Shown here: positions 45,671 through 58,169 of the stretch, in pieces
How positions within the stretch are numbered: position 1 is the first letter of the stretch
How the letters are laid out: every line of letters starts with the position of its first letter
DNA from: Heligmosomoides polygyrus polygyrus
Taxonomy: Eukaryota > Nematoda > Chromadorea > Rhabditida > Heligmosomidae
DNA length: 64,000 bases
NCBI GenBank assembly: GCA_947396885.1
Contig: OX377202.1
Coordinates: 84,362,408-84,426,407 of the forward strand
Direction of reading: 5' to 3'
Program-made: the position numbers and the translations under genes
The notes under the pieces: generated by a model
Told to the model about the DNA's origin: nothing
Seen by the model: the letters and a program-made list of their open reading frames with translations, nothing else
Database searches by the model: none

Positions 45671-46170
45671 ATCATTTTCAAAAATCGAGATAGAGCCTAC
45701 TGCCTCGGTAGTAGTTGGTTCGGCTTTTTTCGCGGGCTGCCGGTACATGATCGATTGACGCCAGCTCACCTCGAAACATGGAGGGCCTGTTTGGGTTGTA
45801 AGCAACACGGAGTTTTCCACTAGCTCGGTTGCGAAAGGCTCCGCCGCGGTCGTGCGAATTTCCCCTGTTGACCCGTTGCATACACTAATTTTAAAAGCTG
45901 GCGATATCCCGACTCGGGAACATGGTACTCGGATGCATGCGACACAGGACGACTACTTCGACTGAGCTCCACACGCCCAAGGGACAAATACGCATTCAAA
46001 AGGCCTTCACGGTATATTCCATCAAGTAGAATATGTGGCGTATCCCAAAAAGGGATTACTAACGCCGTCGTTGATCCTTTTCTCCTTCTCATCTCACTGC
46101 TCAACGCAAAAGTGCTGTGTGAGCAGTTTAAAATAAGATCGACCCGATTTTTCTGTCTAGAAGAATACAA
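45665..46170 (-). other. Minus-strand open frames of uncertain status, partly in a SINE-like repeat
   Basis: A minus-strand frame at about 45940-45665 is open and coding-like (ISVCNGSTGEIRTTAAEPFA ... TELVENSVLLTTQTGPPCFE). A second frame (46170-45905) overlaps a family S repeat copy (GGGATACGCCAC, GCGTATTTGTCCC). I could not join them into a gene and recognise no family. Confidence 0.25.
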
Positions 46171-46384
46171 TCTTATAAGAACTCCAGCGATGTACTCACT
46201 GTTTGGTGCATGCGAACTCTACAAAAATATCGAAAAAAAGTCAAACTTAAATTTTAAATCGAAAGAAGTGCTTCATTTAATTTAGATTCGTACGCTTTGA
46301 TTTTCAAGGTGTTTCGTTCGAAATCAAAAACATTCAGTTGGACCACTTTACGAGCAGAGAATTCCTACGACCAGCGTAATGCTA

Positions 46385-47690
46385 GAAAGAAAGTCAGGTT
46401 CGTGATCAGCGGCCCGAATAACTCCCACAGACAAAGTTTGGGCGAGATCGGAGAACATGTCCCCGACAGGGTTGCTCACCTGCTCCTACCGTAGCCTACC
46501 GTAATCAGCCGAAATTTAGAAAACGGATACCAGATTCGTGATCAGCGTCCCGAATAACCCCCACAGACGAAGATTGAGCGAAATCGGAGAACATGTCCCC
46601 AACAGTGTTGCTCACCCGCTCCTACCGTAACCTACCGTAATCGGCCGAAATTTAGAAAACAGATACCAGCTTGGTGATCAACACCTCAACTAACTAACAT
46701 ACGATGTTTGGGCGAGATTGGAGATCATGACCCGACAGCTTTGCTGGCTCGCCAAAACCAAGGACGGCGGAGATGCGGTCGTCGTGGCGGCCCCTGCCAC
46801 CAGCTCGGCCCACATGCCGAACATTACCGCTCCAAGACCCGATTTTGACGCATTTGGTGGAGGCCAGTAGGCGTATCGCGACCGGATTGGTCACCAATTT
46901 TCAGGTCTTCAGCTCACTTTTGCCACTCAATTGTCAGTGGAAGTTCCTAAATGTCTGCAGCCGATGTGGAGTTCAGATGTAATGCTTCCTGGTCTGTTTC
47001 ACTTAAAATGGAGGAGCCATTCCATTGACTTATGAAGGCGTCAGGCATCACAATGATCTGCAATGCTTCCAGCACTTACAAGGAGATGCCTCTAGCTTCC
47101 CGTGAAACTCGGAAAGAGACCTCTGCCCTGTGAAAGATCTTGAAACGCTGATGGTAGGACATGCATATATTTTTATAGAGCAAGCTTGCTAAATTGGTCT
47201 CCTGAGCGAGTACTGGCTGGTCAAAGTTCCTGTTATCGACTTCTTGTCACGTGCGTTTAGCAGGCTAACAGCTGAGACGATGTTGCAGTGGTACCGTTCT
47301 CGCTTCGAAATCAGAAAACGGATGTTAGATTCGTGATCAGCACCCAACCAATAACCCTCTTGAGCGAATTTTCGGCGAAAACGGTCACCATGTCTCCGAC
47401 AGCCTCAACTCACCTGCACTTACCGTAACCTAACGTAATGGGCCGAAATTTCGGAAACGGGTACCAGATTCGTCATTCTTATTCTTATTTCTTATTCATT
47501 CTTAACATAGACGGCTAATACTGCCACCACCAAAACCAACGGCGGCCGTCGTGGCGGCCCCTGCCACTAGCTCGGCCAACATGTCGAACATTACCGCTCC
47601 AAGACCCGATTTTAATGCAGGCGGCGGTCCGTGGGCGTATCGCGGCCCAATTGGTCACCAATTTTCAGACCTTCTGCGCTTCTTTGGCGC
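46385..47690 (+). repeat. Repeated ~137-bp units and a duplicated 3' segment
   Basis: CAGATTCGTGATCAGCGTCC-type units recur at about 46391, 46528 and 46665, and again near 47325 and 47465. Each carries GAACATGTCCCC, CTCCTACCGTAACCTACCGT and GGCCGAAATTT. A second block (CGTCGTGGCGGCCCCTGCCA, ATTACCGCTCCAAGACCCGA) occurs at 46740-46905 and again at 47520-47670. This indicates duplication of a composite repeat. No gene is supported. Confidence 0.75.
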
Positions 47691-47839
47691 CGATACCTCG
47701 GGGAGCTTCGTCGTCGTGGTATTCTATTAAACAAGGCGGTTTCTGGATAAGCCCTGGAACATGCGCAATGGAGGGATCCTTTCAGTGATCTGCAATGAAT
47801 GCTTCAGCGCCATTCTCGCGTGATAATTCGGCTACCGTT

Positions 47840-48110
47840 AGGAGTCATTTAGTGTGCGCGCGACGCGCCACGCGATGCATGTGTACTGGCCAAATTGATC
47901 GAGCGACGCGATTGAGCAATTCGGCCACTACACGTGGCATCGCGTCGCGCCTAGCGCGCACACTAAGAGGTCGTTTAATGTGCACGCTACGCGCGACGCG
48001 ATGTTACGGTAGGCAACCATATCGATTCATCGCGTCGCGCGATCGATATGGAAGCTTACCATAACATCGCGTCGCTCGTGGCGTGCACACTAAACGATCT
48101 CCCACGGCCT
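47840..48110. mobile_element. Two adjacent palindromic MITE-like elements related to the satellite monomer
   Basis: Element 1 (about 47848-47968) and element 2 (about 47972-48097) are each a hairpin whose ends read TTTAGTGTGCGCGCGACGCG / TAGCGCGCACACTAAG and TTTAATGTGCACGCTACGCG / GGCGTGCACACTAAA. Element 2 contains TGTTACGGTAGGCAACCATA and CTTACCATAACATCGCGTCG, which match the 131-bp satellite at 8700-11455 closely. Confidence 0.8.
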
Positions 48111-48349
48111 GTTCGTACTTCGCGACGGGAGCGATTCGTCACTCGTCCAAAACATGCAGGTCGATTGAAACCAAGTGATCGTCTCGAAATCTGCATACTC
48201 GAGCTCTGTGCAGTCGGTGCTCTGCACCCGTTAACACTTCCCGCTGGCGACTTAAGAGGCAGCGCTAGCGTTGTACCGCGTAATCTGCTGTCGCTGAAGG
48301 TGGGAAGAGCTCGAAATTCGCTTACGTGCTCGTTTAATTTATTTGATTA

Positions 48350-49540
48350 TCTTAAAACAAGTGCTCCGTCACGCCTATCGGCGTGCCTCGCACTTGCGCG
48401 CTTCGCGCGATATTGCAGTATCACTAAGCTAAGGACAATAACATCAAGCTAGCTGCTTTACTTCTACAGCTTTATTCCTTACCTAGGAGTACAAAAGGCT
48501 CACAGTACGTACAGCATATAGTGTGATAGGGCGATCTATTGGTTCCTCACTACTGGCCCTCCCCTAAAGAAACGGTCCCCATTACTGGTACTGGTACCCC
48601 TCAATGATCCCTCTTAGCTGACGATGTCTTCGGCACTCCTTCTGAGTTCACAGGCACTTTGGACGACGTCGTCGACACTCCTCAAACACTCCTGAATTCT
48701 CAAACACGTTGAGCAAAGTCTTTGGCTCGTCCTTGTCCCAGGCATGTCAGGAGACGTATTCCGCACGTCTTCGAAATCCCCTGGCGCGTAGAGGACGTCT
48801 GGGTATTTTCCACCATTTTCGCGCCCCGTAATTTGATAACTATCGATTGATGGTAATCGATACTTCAGAAACGAATTTCGGATTCGTGTTGAGCGACCTC
48901 CACTACCTCCAGGTCTAAAGTTTTGAACTGCTTAGACGATAGCCACAAAAAATTGACAGTTTGATCAGTATCGATCGATGGCGATCGATACTTCAAAAAC
49001 GAACTTCAGATTCGTGTTCAGCGACCGCGATTGCCCCAGAGCTGAAGTTCCCACGAAGGGAGAAGACCTCTTGGTATTTTTCGCTATTTTCGTGCAATAA
49101 TTTTCATTCCCATTCCCCCCCCCCCCCCACCCGATTTTCCTCCTATTTCATGGTTTATTTCTGCGGCGGCGCCGATCGATGGTATGACTCATCGCTTAGC
49201 GCGTTATTATATAGTGTGAAGATAGTTTGATCAATATCGATTGATTGCGATCGACACTTCGAAGACGAACTCCAGATTCGCGTTCAGCGACTGGTTACCC
49301 CAGGGCTGAAGTTTTTAGGCAGGTAGAAGACGTCTGGGTATTGTCCACTGCTTTACCGCAACCTGATTTCGGCCCCTATTTGCTTCCTATTTCGCGGATT
49401 GATAGCTCTTAGCGAATTATTACATAGTATGACCTCGACTACCCATGACTGAAGTTTCGGGCCGCTAAGGTGAAATTCAGTTTCAAAAATCGATAAATTA
49501 TTAATATCGATTGATGGCGATCGACACTTCAAAAAGGATC
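48350..49540. mobile_element. Foldback family F, half-element
   Basis: It starts with AAGTGCTCCGTCACGCCTAT, the same terminus as 30039. It continues with the family phrases (CACTAAGCTAAGGACA, AACGAACTTCAGATTCGTGT, CGATCGATGGCGATCGATAC) and a C-run at 49112-49130. Only one arm is present, so it looks like a deletion derivative or solo arm. Confidence 0.85.
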
Positions 49541-49689
49541 CTCAGATCCAAACTATTCCCGGTCATAACGCCTAAACTAGCCTCCTTGAGGTGCTCCTTC
49601 GTCACACCCAAAGTCAACCGTCGATGTTACTGTTGCATCCTAGATGTTTCTCCTCTCAATCACTGCACTCGAGAACATGGCGGAGCTGC

Positions 49690-50036
49690 CAACGGTTGCT
49701 ATACTGATGGGAGGGATTCTTCACGCGTACGGTCGTCCTGCGGAGCCAGGACAAGGCGTCCTGCGGCGGCGGGACAAGCTGGACCACCACGGTCATTCCT
49801 CGGTGCTCCGCTCTTACGTATGACTTCAATGTTGGCGTTGGACGACGCGTCGACGAAGCCGAAGATCGGAGGGACACGATAGTCGTCGGTGTTGCTGAGC
49901 TTCACCTTGAACATCATCCTCTGGTCGGAGTTATTGTGAATCTGATGCATGGTCTAACCGCCCGCAGCTGGAACGTTGGCATTCGGAGGATTTGCTAGCG
50001 ATCCGCTTGATATAAGCGATTGCGGTGCAACAATGT
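49690..50036 (-). pseudogene. MSP-domain (small sperm protein-like) pseudogene
   Basis: After a TTTGCCCAG acceptor, the minus strand reads DIVAPQSLISSGS, LANPPNANVPAAGG, then TAG, then MHQIHNNSDQRMMFKVKLSN, TDDYRVPPIFGFVDASSNAN and IEVIRKSGAPRND. This is the beta-sandwich pattern of nematode major sperm protein domain proteins of the short sperm-specific class (F-K-V-K-x-x-N ... Y-R-V-x-P-x-x-G-F-V). After GAPRN the homologous frame shifts by one (VVVQLVPPPQDALSW). One nonsense codon and one frameshift make this a pseudogene. MSP proteins polymerise to drive crawling of nematode sperm, and this supports a nematode source. Confidence 0.72.
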
Positions 50037-50313
50037 CCTGGGCAAATGATGGAGAGGCGCAGTCGCGCGTGCTTTGTACAGGGCCACGCTAATCGACAAC
50101 CTGTCAGTGCAGTAGGTGTTGGGTGGTAAGCGTCAGGCCTCGCTGAAGGCCTCATCCGGGGTCTTCAGCTTTAGGAGCCATACGGGATATCCTAACTCGA
50201 TAGGAAAGCTTTCGTGAAATGCGTGGCGCAGTCGATAGCCTTAACGGCGTATAGCATTCATAGCGTTCCAGCGTACTTGGCTTAGCATCTATTACCGTCT
50301 TTCCCAAGCCCCA

Positions 50314-50577
50314 TCATCTCCATTTTATGCTACGAGTTTCTCGCACAGTTCCTCGCGAACCCTCCCTTGCTGATTCATAGTCGCTTCCACTGTAACTATG
50401 AGTCATCAATGGAGAGCTCGTCAGGAACTTTAAAGTTGGCGCGCGCCCGTATTTCGCAATAGCTGTCAGTGCCGAGCACTCGATGAGGCGATTCTGCCAA
50501 AGTGCAGTCAACTGAGGGACTTTCTAGAGGATAGGGACCATCCGGTATCACCGACGCTGAACGCGATCGTGTCTGCC
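50314..50577 (-). pseudogene. Unidentified coding fragment with apparent 1-nt frameshift
   Basis: After an acceptor-like CTGATAG, the minus strand reads QTRSRSASVIPDGPYPLESP, SVDCTLAESPHRVLGTDSYC and EIRARANFKVPDELSIDDS, then TAG. In the next frame the reading continues at the same spot as SYSGSDYESAREGSRGTVRE and TRSIKWR to a stop at 50314. The seamless continuation suggests one Ser/acid-rich C-terminal exon broken by a single-base indel, or a sequencing error. No family is recognised. It lies ~280 bp upstream (minus sense) of the MSP relic. Confidence 0.4.
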
Positions 50578-50984
50578 TATCAGAGATGATACCGAGTAAG
50601 CCCATATTCCTTTGGTTCCACCAAGGGAGAGATAGGGAGCTTATTAAAAGGCGATTAAAAGCAAATACGACACTTCTGATGGATCCGATTTCCAACGTTT
50701 TCATATACATCCATATTTTATGCTCCGAATTTTTGGTCTACCTCGAAGAGTGCCCAATTGGACGTGAAACTGTTCATATGTATCCATGTCTTAGGTTTTC
50801 GCTTAAGAATATAAAGGTTCTGAACAAATCCTGCCGCTGTTGTGAAGGAGAATGAGCGTAGACTCCGCTCAGTAAACTTGTAACTTCACAATCAATGGGA
50901 GATGTCAGATGAAAGGGCACGTATTGTTCTGATCATTTTTGCTTATTTTGAGTACATCTTTGAGAACGCATGTCGAAGAACACG

Positions 50985-51215
50985 CCGGCTGTGGCGTGCA
51001 TCCGATGCCAGTTTCTTGGTTCGGATTTCCCGCCACGCCGACTAAGTCTTCCATCCCTCCGGGCTCGGTGAACTGGTAAAAGAGTTGTCTGGGAAGGATG
51101 GAGAGCAGGCCTGTTCATCGGTTGGCCACCGCATGTCATTGTATGACCGAATACATATTCAAAATCGCCTACACGACATCCTGTAGAAATACAAGGCGTG
51201 GCGCACCAATTAATA
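50985..51215 (-). repeat. SINE-like family S copy
   Basis: This ~230-bp repeat is shared with 58170-58500 and 60440-60700 in the opposite orientation. It carries TTGGTTCGGATTTCC, TCCATCCCT-CGG, TTCATCGGTTGG and GCGTGGCGCACC. The GGTTCGGATTTCC segment resembles a tRNA B box, so a tRNA-derived SINE is plausible. Confidence 0.6.
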
Positions 51216-51930
51216 GAATAATAAATCCCCACTAGAATAATAGATTGACAAAATAATAGATTGAATAACACCGTCCTTTATCGTTATCCTTTTTTACTGC
51301 TTAGAATGCATTGTCGAAATCAACAAATTCAGTGGGTGTTTTGCAGGCACTGCTAAATTGCATTTTTATTTGCTGCATATGTTCCAAGCTTACAACCGGC
51401 ATTGATTTTCTCTAGAAATAACACCTCTAGGAAAAAACTTCTTTAGTAAAGAGTTTCATTTGGAACTTTAAAAACTTGGAATTCTTCAAAATTCTTCAAA
51501 ATTTCTCCACCCAGCTGTGCTTGTTGGGCGCAATCTAGGGTCATGAGGTGCATTATCGGTTCTGGTCACTAGGACATCCTCACAGAAAAACAATTACTTC
51601 TTGAGAAATTGTAAGCATGAAGTTCTGAAATGTTGGTTTTCTAGGAAGACGATGATTTTTTCGCCGTGTTTCTAGACCACAGCTTTCACAAACCGCCCTT
51701 CCAAATCACTGCATTAAACTGGAAGTTTTCATCATTCAGCGCTGAGCTTTCAATTCACCAGGGGCGCCTTCATTTCTCAATCGTTAAGTGGTAGCATGCA
51801 TAATTTTTCTGGAGAATAAGGATGTTTTAGCGACTGTTTGCGGGGGGCAGAAAGGCAAAAATGTCGTTCCGTAGGAGTGAGGATCAAGCATTCAGTAACT
51901 GACATGATACACAACCAAATGACATTACAG

Positions 51931-52168
51931 GAGAAATCCCCTAGAAGAGCAATCTTCTCTATTAGTGAACAAAGTTCGTTTCCATTTAGTAGAAATCAAA
52001 GGCCAGAAATCGTTCACAGATTCTTGGCTCAGTCTGTACACCACCACGCATTAGTGTTGGATACATGTAATGCATTAGAAAGTCGACTCCCTGCACTTAC
52101 TGAAGCGATTTCCGGTTGGGCTTCATCATTCCATCGGCGAATTGAAAGCATGGATTCCTCAGAAAGGT
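51931..52168 (+). CDS. Candidate internal exon, unidentified protein
   Basis: Between CATTACAG and GAAAG/GTAGAC is a 238-nt open segment reading EKSPRRAIFSISEQSSFPFS, then RPEIVHRFLAQSVHHHALVL, DTCNALESRLPALTEAISGW and ASSFHRRIESMDSSER. The composition and helical heptad-like second half look like real coding sequence, and splice sites fit. No flanking exons could be joined and no family is recognised. Confidence 0.4.
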
Positions 52169-52169
52169 A

Positions 52170-54430
52170 GACTCTGATTTCTCTACCGTAATTCTGATGC
52201 CTTTTGAAAAGCATTACACAGCTCAAGTATGCTTACAAAGGCACGCATGATATCCGCCAATTATAAATTGCGTATCGCATCACAAAGGAGTGATTTATGC
52301 CACTGCTTTCTCTATTCCGTCTATCTAGCTGAATGCCGCTAAGGTTTTTTGATATTTCTGCATGTTTTTCATTTTAAATCTTTATTCTGCGCTTTGTATT
52401 TCATTTCCTTTGTGAATGGAACTTCAATGTTCGTCTTCGTCAAATAGTCACATATCTCTTCTTTTGCTTCTTTTTAGGAAGTTCCTTTCGTCGCTAGTTT
52501 CTTTACATTTTCTCCATTCCATCAAGTCTTTGCCACAAATTTAAAAGTTAGTATTTGTTTTGAAATTCTATTATTTTCCTGATTTTAAAAAGCTACCTAA
52601 TATTATATTTTTCAGCCACAAGAAAGGTAAAAAGCTCACCTTAAAGTTAAAAAAGGTTCAATCGTTGGGTATATTTGTCTCTTTAAAATCCACTAGACAG
52701 TTGCTCTCAATGCCCAAGGTACTTGACATTAGTGGAGAGCAATGCTCAGCATGAAAGCAAGAGTAGAAAGCAAATGTTCATCACTCGAGTGACTTGTGGA
52801 ATCAGATCCGTGCATCTTCTCCATTAGTAGCCGTTACATGTCCTAAGGACCTCTGTTCGCCTAGGGCATAGTTCAGAATGTGATATTCAATCGACGGCGT
52901 CACCTCAAGCCTCATATACATCTTCGCCTAGTCAAACGGGCTACGTTTCGACCGTAAGCAAGTTTGCGGATTAATAGAAGCGAAAAGTGCGAACATCCTT
53001 TGCTTGGCTGGCAGTTCTTTGAGCTCATATCTGGTTCACAGCGAAGCTGTCCGAGCGTTTGTACCTTCATGGTATCTACGTAGCGCATATCTTCTGGAAT
53101 AACTTCTCCAGTTCCTGATTGCTCTGCACTAACCGGTCTTCAGTTGGTGACATCGCTACGAGCAAGTTTTCTGTGAACGAACGTGGCATGCGTGGGCATT
53201 CCTTGTTCTTCTTCCCACACATATGTAGATCCTCATATAAGCGCTCGAACCAGTCAAGTCATCTGCGTAGATTCTCCAGTAGCGTTTTATCGCCTATTTA
53301 TTGGTCTAATCAATCAGACCTGTCCAGACGAAGAGCGGACGGCGTGAAACGCTGGAAAACATTACCCAGTTCCAAGCGGGTTTTTCGCACTTCTGCGCCG
53401 ATTGTGTCTAGACAGGAGATGCTGTTTCAAAAAGAAAAGTCTTCTGAGCTTTGCCTCAGGCTATCTACTTTGTATAGCCTTTTGCGCAGACCCTTTGACA
53501 CCGTGTGTTTCTTACAAAATCGATAACAGATGTTGCTTTGCACGCATGAATCGACATAAATCCCTGAGATCGATTCCGGTCTGAACAGAATTCCAGGTCT
53601 TCAATGTCAAAAAACTGATAAAGAACTTTTTAGACACCACTAGTCTTCCACGTTCACTTCCTAGATTTACCAACCAATCGAATCCCCTCCGAAACGTTCA
53701 ATTGAGATCTGAAGAAACTGATCCATGACGCATTCTGTAGTGATTAGCCAAGCTTAGTATTTCACTATCTTGTGGTAGAAGTCTTTCCAGTATTTCTTCA
53801 AAAGAATTTTTGTTAAAGTTATTATATATTTTATTCGCTAGGAATTGCTTTAGATGCTAATAATTTCTTTAGATGCTAAATTTTACAAGTAACCTACGCT
53901 TGAAGCTTACGATCCTCGTTAGAAATCAATAGGTACTCCCGTTTTGAGGTTCGGTTCATCTTACAAAGCGTGAGTGTCTTCAGTTTACCACGCAACCAAT
54001 GCAAACTTCGCTCAATATCAGAGAAATGTTGACATCGACCACATGGGGCACGGCCCTTTAGCACACTCACCCTAACCTCCTGCTTCTCCTAAGATTTCAA
54101 CGGTCCCTTTTCAAAATGTGGGAGACACATACATCTCTTTTCTCCTTGCTAGGGAGAATATGATCTCTCCATCAGCACCCGTTAGAACCAGCAGTTGTTG
54201 CATAGACAAAGAGACAAATCACTCTGCGTCTTTGTTGGAGCGGACGTTGCTTTGCAGGACACTTCATTCGACGAATAAGAATGAATCTCACCAGAATGAG
54301 TAAAGGATAAAGTCACGAGTCAGCAATTCAAAATGAGAGAACAAGAACATGCACCTTACTCGGTGATACCCTTGCAGAGCTCACATGAGCAATTCGGAAG
54401 AAAACATCTGACAGCGGAACGGCCATAACC
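52170..54430. other. No supported gene
   Basis: Plus-strand frames at 52560-52754 and 53119-53526 and scattered minus-strand frames lack domain, codon or splice support. It may hold decayed exons. Confidence 0.35.
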
Positions 54431-54474
54431 GAAGAACCACTCCCCCTCTTTTTCTTGAGCCGCATTACCATCGC

Positions 54475-55420
<946 letters not shown>

Positions 55421-55552
55421 AGTAATTAGCACCTCTGCACTCGCGCCAACTCAGTTACTTCCACTCCCCCCCAGGCGTTTTCCCTCAGGTTAGGATAAGG
55501 CCTACTCGCCGGCCACCTCTGCAATGTCCTGCGGATAGGCCACCGCTAGGTT

Positions 55553-55658
55553 AACGTTAGGTGACCTCGATTACCTCAGGACTGAGGTTTCGAGGTCACC
55601 TAACGTTGGAGGAGATGGCGAAGTACGAGGCTCCATCTCATACTTCGCCATCTCCTCC
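55553..55658. repeat. Two back-to-back perfect hairpins
   Basis: Hairpin 1 has arms AACGTTAGGTGACCTCGA (55553-55570) and the exact complement (55590-55607), with a further paired ACCTCAG/CTGAGGT core. Hairpin 2 starts at the next base, with GGAGGAGATGGCGAAGTA (55608-55625) and its exact complement (55641-55658). Together they separate the helicase fragment from the next exon upstream. Confidence 0.9.
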
Positions 55659-55678
55659 ACCAAACACTATTGACATAC

Positions 55679-56150
55679 CGCGCGTTCGTTCTCGTACTGC
55701 TCCATAGACCCGAAGAACGCGTTTCGATCCAATTTCTTTAGGAGCGCTTCCTCCTTTTTCAAGTATTTCTTCCAGGACACAGAAGATTTGTCTGAGCGCA
55801 GACCACTCAATCCCAGCTCACTAGGAGCCTTATCAAAAGTGTCAAATCTCTTGCCGAAGGATTCTGTCCACGATTGCTTTTTTTCCAAAGCGTCGTTCTG
55901 TTTAGAGGCTTCGTTCGTTTGAAGACTGGAAGATGGACCTGCGGCTGACGAGACTTTGCTGTCAGGCGAGTCCTCCTTCAGACCACCATCACTAAGCTTG
56001 AACCAAGAGCTCGCAGCCACTTCTGCCCCCGACGATGGCTGCTTAACTTGCTCTCTTGCACGATCCTTCTTAGCGACTTCTGCGGCATTCGTGGTACCAG
56101 TAGCAGAAGCCGGATTCTGAGCTTTCTGTGATGACGACGATGCCTCAATT
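55679..56150 (-). CDS. Ser-rich coding exon of an unidentified protein
   Basis: This open minus-strand segment of about 155 codons ends at a strong donor (GCG/GTATGTCAATAG). It reads EASSSSQKAQNPASATGTTN, KDRAREQVKQPSSGAEVAAS, SWFKLSDGGLKEDSPDSK, ALEKKQSWTESFGKRFDTFD and YLKKEEALLKKLDRNAFFGS. There is no ATG at the front; a stop directly precedes the frame, so it should be an internal exon with an acceptor near 56150. It could be an upstream exon of the helicase locus or part of a separate broken gene. Low complexity at the N-side and a charged helical C-side are visible. No family is recognised. Confidence 0.5.
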
Positions 56151-56280
56151 TCCTCCAATTACACACGTTGCAACAATAGTTTATTACAAGATTTGTTCAA
56201 CCAATCGTTTCTCAAATTGGATTCGTGCGATTACACATATGTGGCCCTAAAGGGTTAGATGAGAGAGCACGAGAGTGCGC

Positions 56281-56511
56281 TTATTCTTTGTCACCGGCGG
56301 TGTTCTTGGGCAGGAGCACCGCCTGGATGTTAGGCAGAACACCTCCCTGAGCGATGGTCAAACCGGAGAGAAGCTCGTTGAGCTCCTCATCGTTGCGGAC
56401 AGTGAGCTGCAGATGGCGAAGGTTGATCCTGGTCTTCTTGTTGTCGCGAGCGGCGTTACCGGCCAGCTCGAGCACCTCAGCAAGTAAATTGCTCGCGGCG
56501 TACGCCATCAT
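56281..56511 (-). pseudogene. 5'-truncated histone H2A
   Basis: The minus strand encodes the C-terminal half of H2[61 protein letters not shown] and TAGDKE. The N-terminal tail and first helix are missing; an ATG directly before the break gives a 76-codon frame, but this is not a full histone fold. Changes at normally invariant positions (RIxPRH to RINLRH; KLLAGVT to ELLSGLT) also point to relaxed selection. The 3' processing hairpin (56241-56258 read on the minus strand) has lost about 10 nt including its left arm. On the 5' side the sequence runs straight into the 3' end of another histone gene on the plus strand. Confidence 0.85.
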
Positions 56512-56521
56512 CTAACCCAAC

Positions 56522-56537
56522 GGCCCTCTTTAGGGCC
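56522..56537 (+). terminator. Orphan histone 3' stem-loop
   Basis: GGCCCTCTTTAGGGCC, a 6-bp stem with a 4-nt loop, is followed by CACA. It is identical to the element after the intact H4 gene (57943-57958) and has the same upstream ATCTAACCCAA context, but no plus-strand histone coding sequence precedes it. The gene it served has been deleted. Confidence 0.85.
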
Positions 56538-56539
56538 AC

Positions 56540-57480
56540 ATCTGCCTCTGCTACACGAATCGAAAATGTGTCTGTATTGATTGAATAAACAGTTTGCTAT
56601 AGTCATTCGCATGTTGTTTTTGTGTATGAGCCCTCTGTGAAAATTGCGGGCATCGGGTTCTGTCGATAGGGAATATCACTGAGGAAGAGGCGAAGTTTTT
56701 TTAAGCGATCGCGACGAGTTCAGATCTCAGTCGAGCTGGAAGAGCGAAGCCAGCAGACGTAGACTAGTCTCTTCCTTCTGACATCGACGAATAAAATTTG
56801 CCTTCGCCTTAGCTTAGTTAGAGTTGCCGGGATCACTCGGGCTCGGCTAACAGTCTTGATGAACGGGACAGGTAAAAAAGGAGTATTCTTTGCCAAAGCA
56901 GAATGAAAACGGCTCTGCGTGTTCTATTTTGTTGATGCAGTGCCCTTCAGCCACAGTTCTACCGCTTCACGATTCGACTAGACATTTTCGATTTAGCCCT
57001 CGTATCCGTGCATTGCTCGCTCCCCTCTTCCCATTCTTCTGATCATTCTTATTCCCCCGGAGGGGTGGGCCGATCCGCGCTGTGGAAGAATTCGTTTGCA
57101 AAGGGTGGGGCATGGGGTACGGTTGCGCCGTGCGTGGGACTTGTGGGTTTTGCCTTCGTAAAGTGGTGTGTTCGTCACATCCCCGGATTGCCTAGCTCTA
57201 TGACTGGAGCCTAGGAGAATATGCATACGAACATTCTGTTGCACTCTTGATACGAGCATCAGCTCCCGTCCAGTACCACGAACTGTACAAAAAAACACCT
57301 TCACCTTCCATGTATCTCAAAAGCGCAAGATAGCTTCTACATGAGTTTCCTGGTGATACCAGTTCAGATGTTTGATGAGGAAGATCCGTCTCTGCGGGTC
57401 GGTTCTCCAATATCCACTACCGTAACCGCGTACAGTGTTCTGTTGCACCGACGGGGAGTCGTTCGAAGCTTCACGGGGGA
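56540..57480. other. No supported gene
   Basis: This holds the 3' flank of the lost histone gene (GAATAAA near 56583) and the region upstream of H4. No divergent H3 gene is present where one would be expected beside H4 in many nematode histone pairs. Confidence 0.5.
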
Positions 57481-57481
57481 G

Positions 57482-57529
57482 GGGTCCCCGCGTGATGACC
57501 CGGCGACGAGCAGCCGTGGCCTATATAAG
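57482..57529 (+). promoter_or_regulatory. Histone H4 promoter (22-bp box and TATA)
   Basis: The box at 57482-57503 (GGGTCCCCGCGTGATGACCC plus GG) is shared with the H4 relic at 2064. TATATAAG lies at 57522-57529, about 60 bp upstream of the start codon. Conservation of both blocks and their spacing in an otherwise decayed copy is the evidence for function. Confidence 0.8.
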
Positions 57530-57564
57530 CGGCGCGCGCCTCCTCGATCACATCTCACTCGTGA

Positions 57565-57900
<336 letters not shown>

Positions 57901-57942
57901 GAAGCTCTCGCAACGAGACTCACGCTATACATCTAACCCAAA

Positions 57943-57958
57943 GGCCCTCTTTAGGGCC
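57943..57958 (+). terminator. Histone mRNA 3' stem-loop of H4
   Basis: GGCCCTCTTTAGGGCC has a perfect 6-bp stem and 4-nt loop followed by ACAA. It sits 42 bp after the H4 stop, the site where stem-loop-binding protein would direct 3' processing. Confidence 0.93.
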
Positions 57959-58169
57959 ACAATTGCTCCAGCTACGAAGCAGAGAGTCGCCATGTGTTCT
58001 GCGAATAAAGTATCTGTGTGGTTCATTGTTGTTTGTCTTAGTTGTGAAGTGAGTAGATGTGCGATGATCGTGACAGTTAGTGCTGTGGTATCAGGTACTA
58101 CAGAGGGGTGGCTCGCGATGAGAGTCTGCCGATTCTTCGTGTGCTGTGCTGCTGCTGCTGCTTGACTAC

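Noticed and set aside
53119..53526. 135-codon plus-strand frame
   Set aside because: No recognisable domain, no splice context, irregular composition on both strands.
56281..56511. Functional short H2A variant
   Set aside because: Half the histone fold is missing, invariant residues are altered and the 3' stem-loop is broken.
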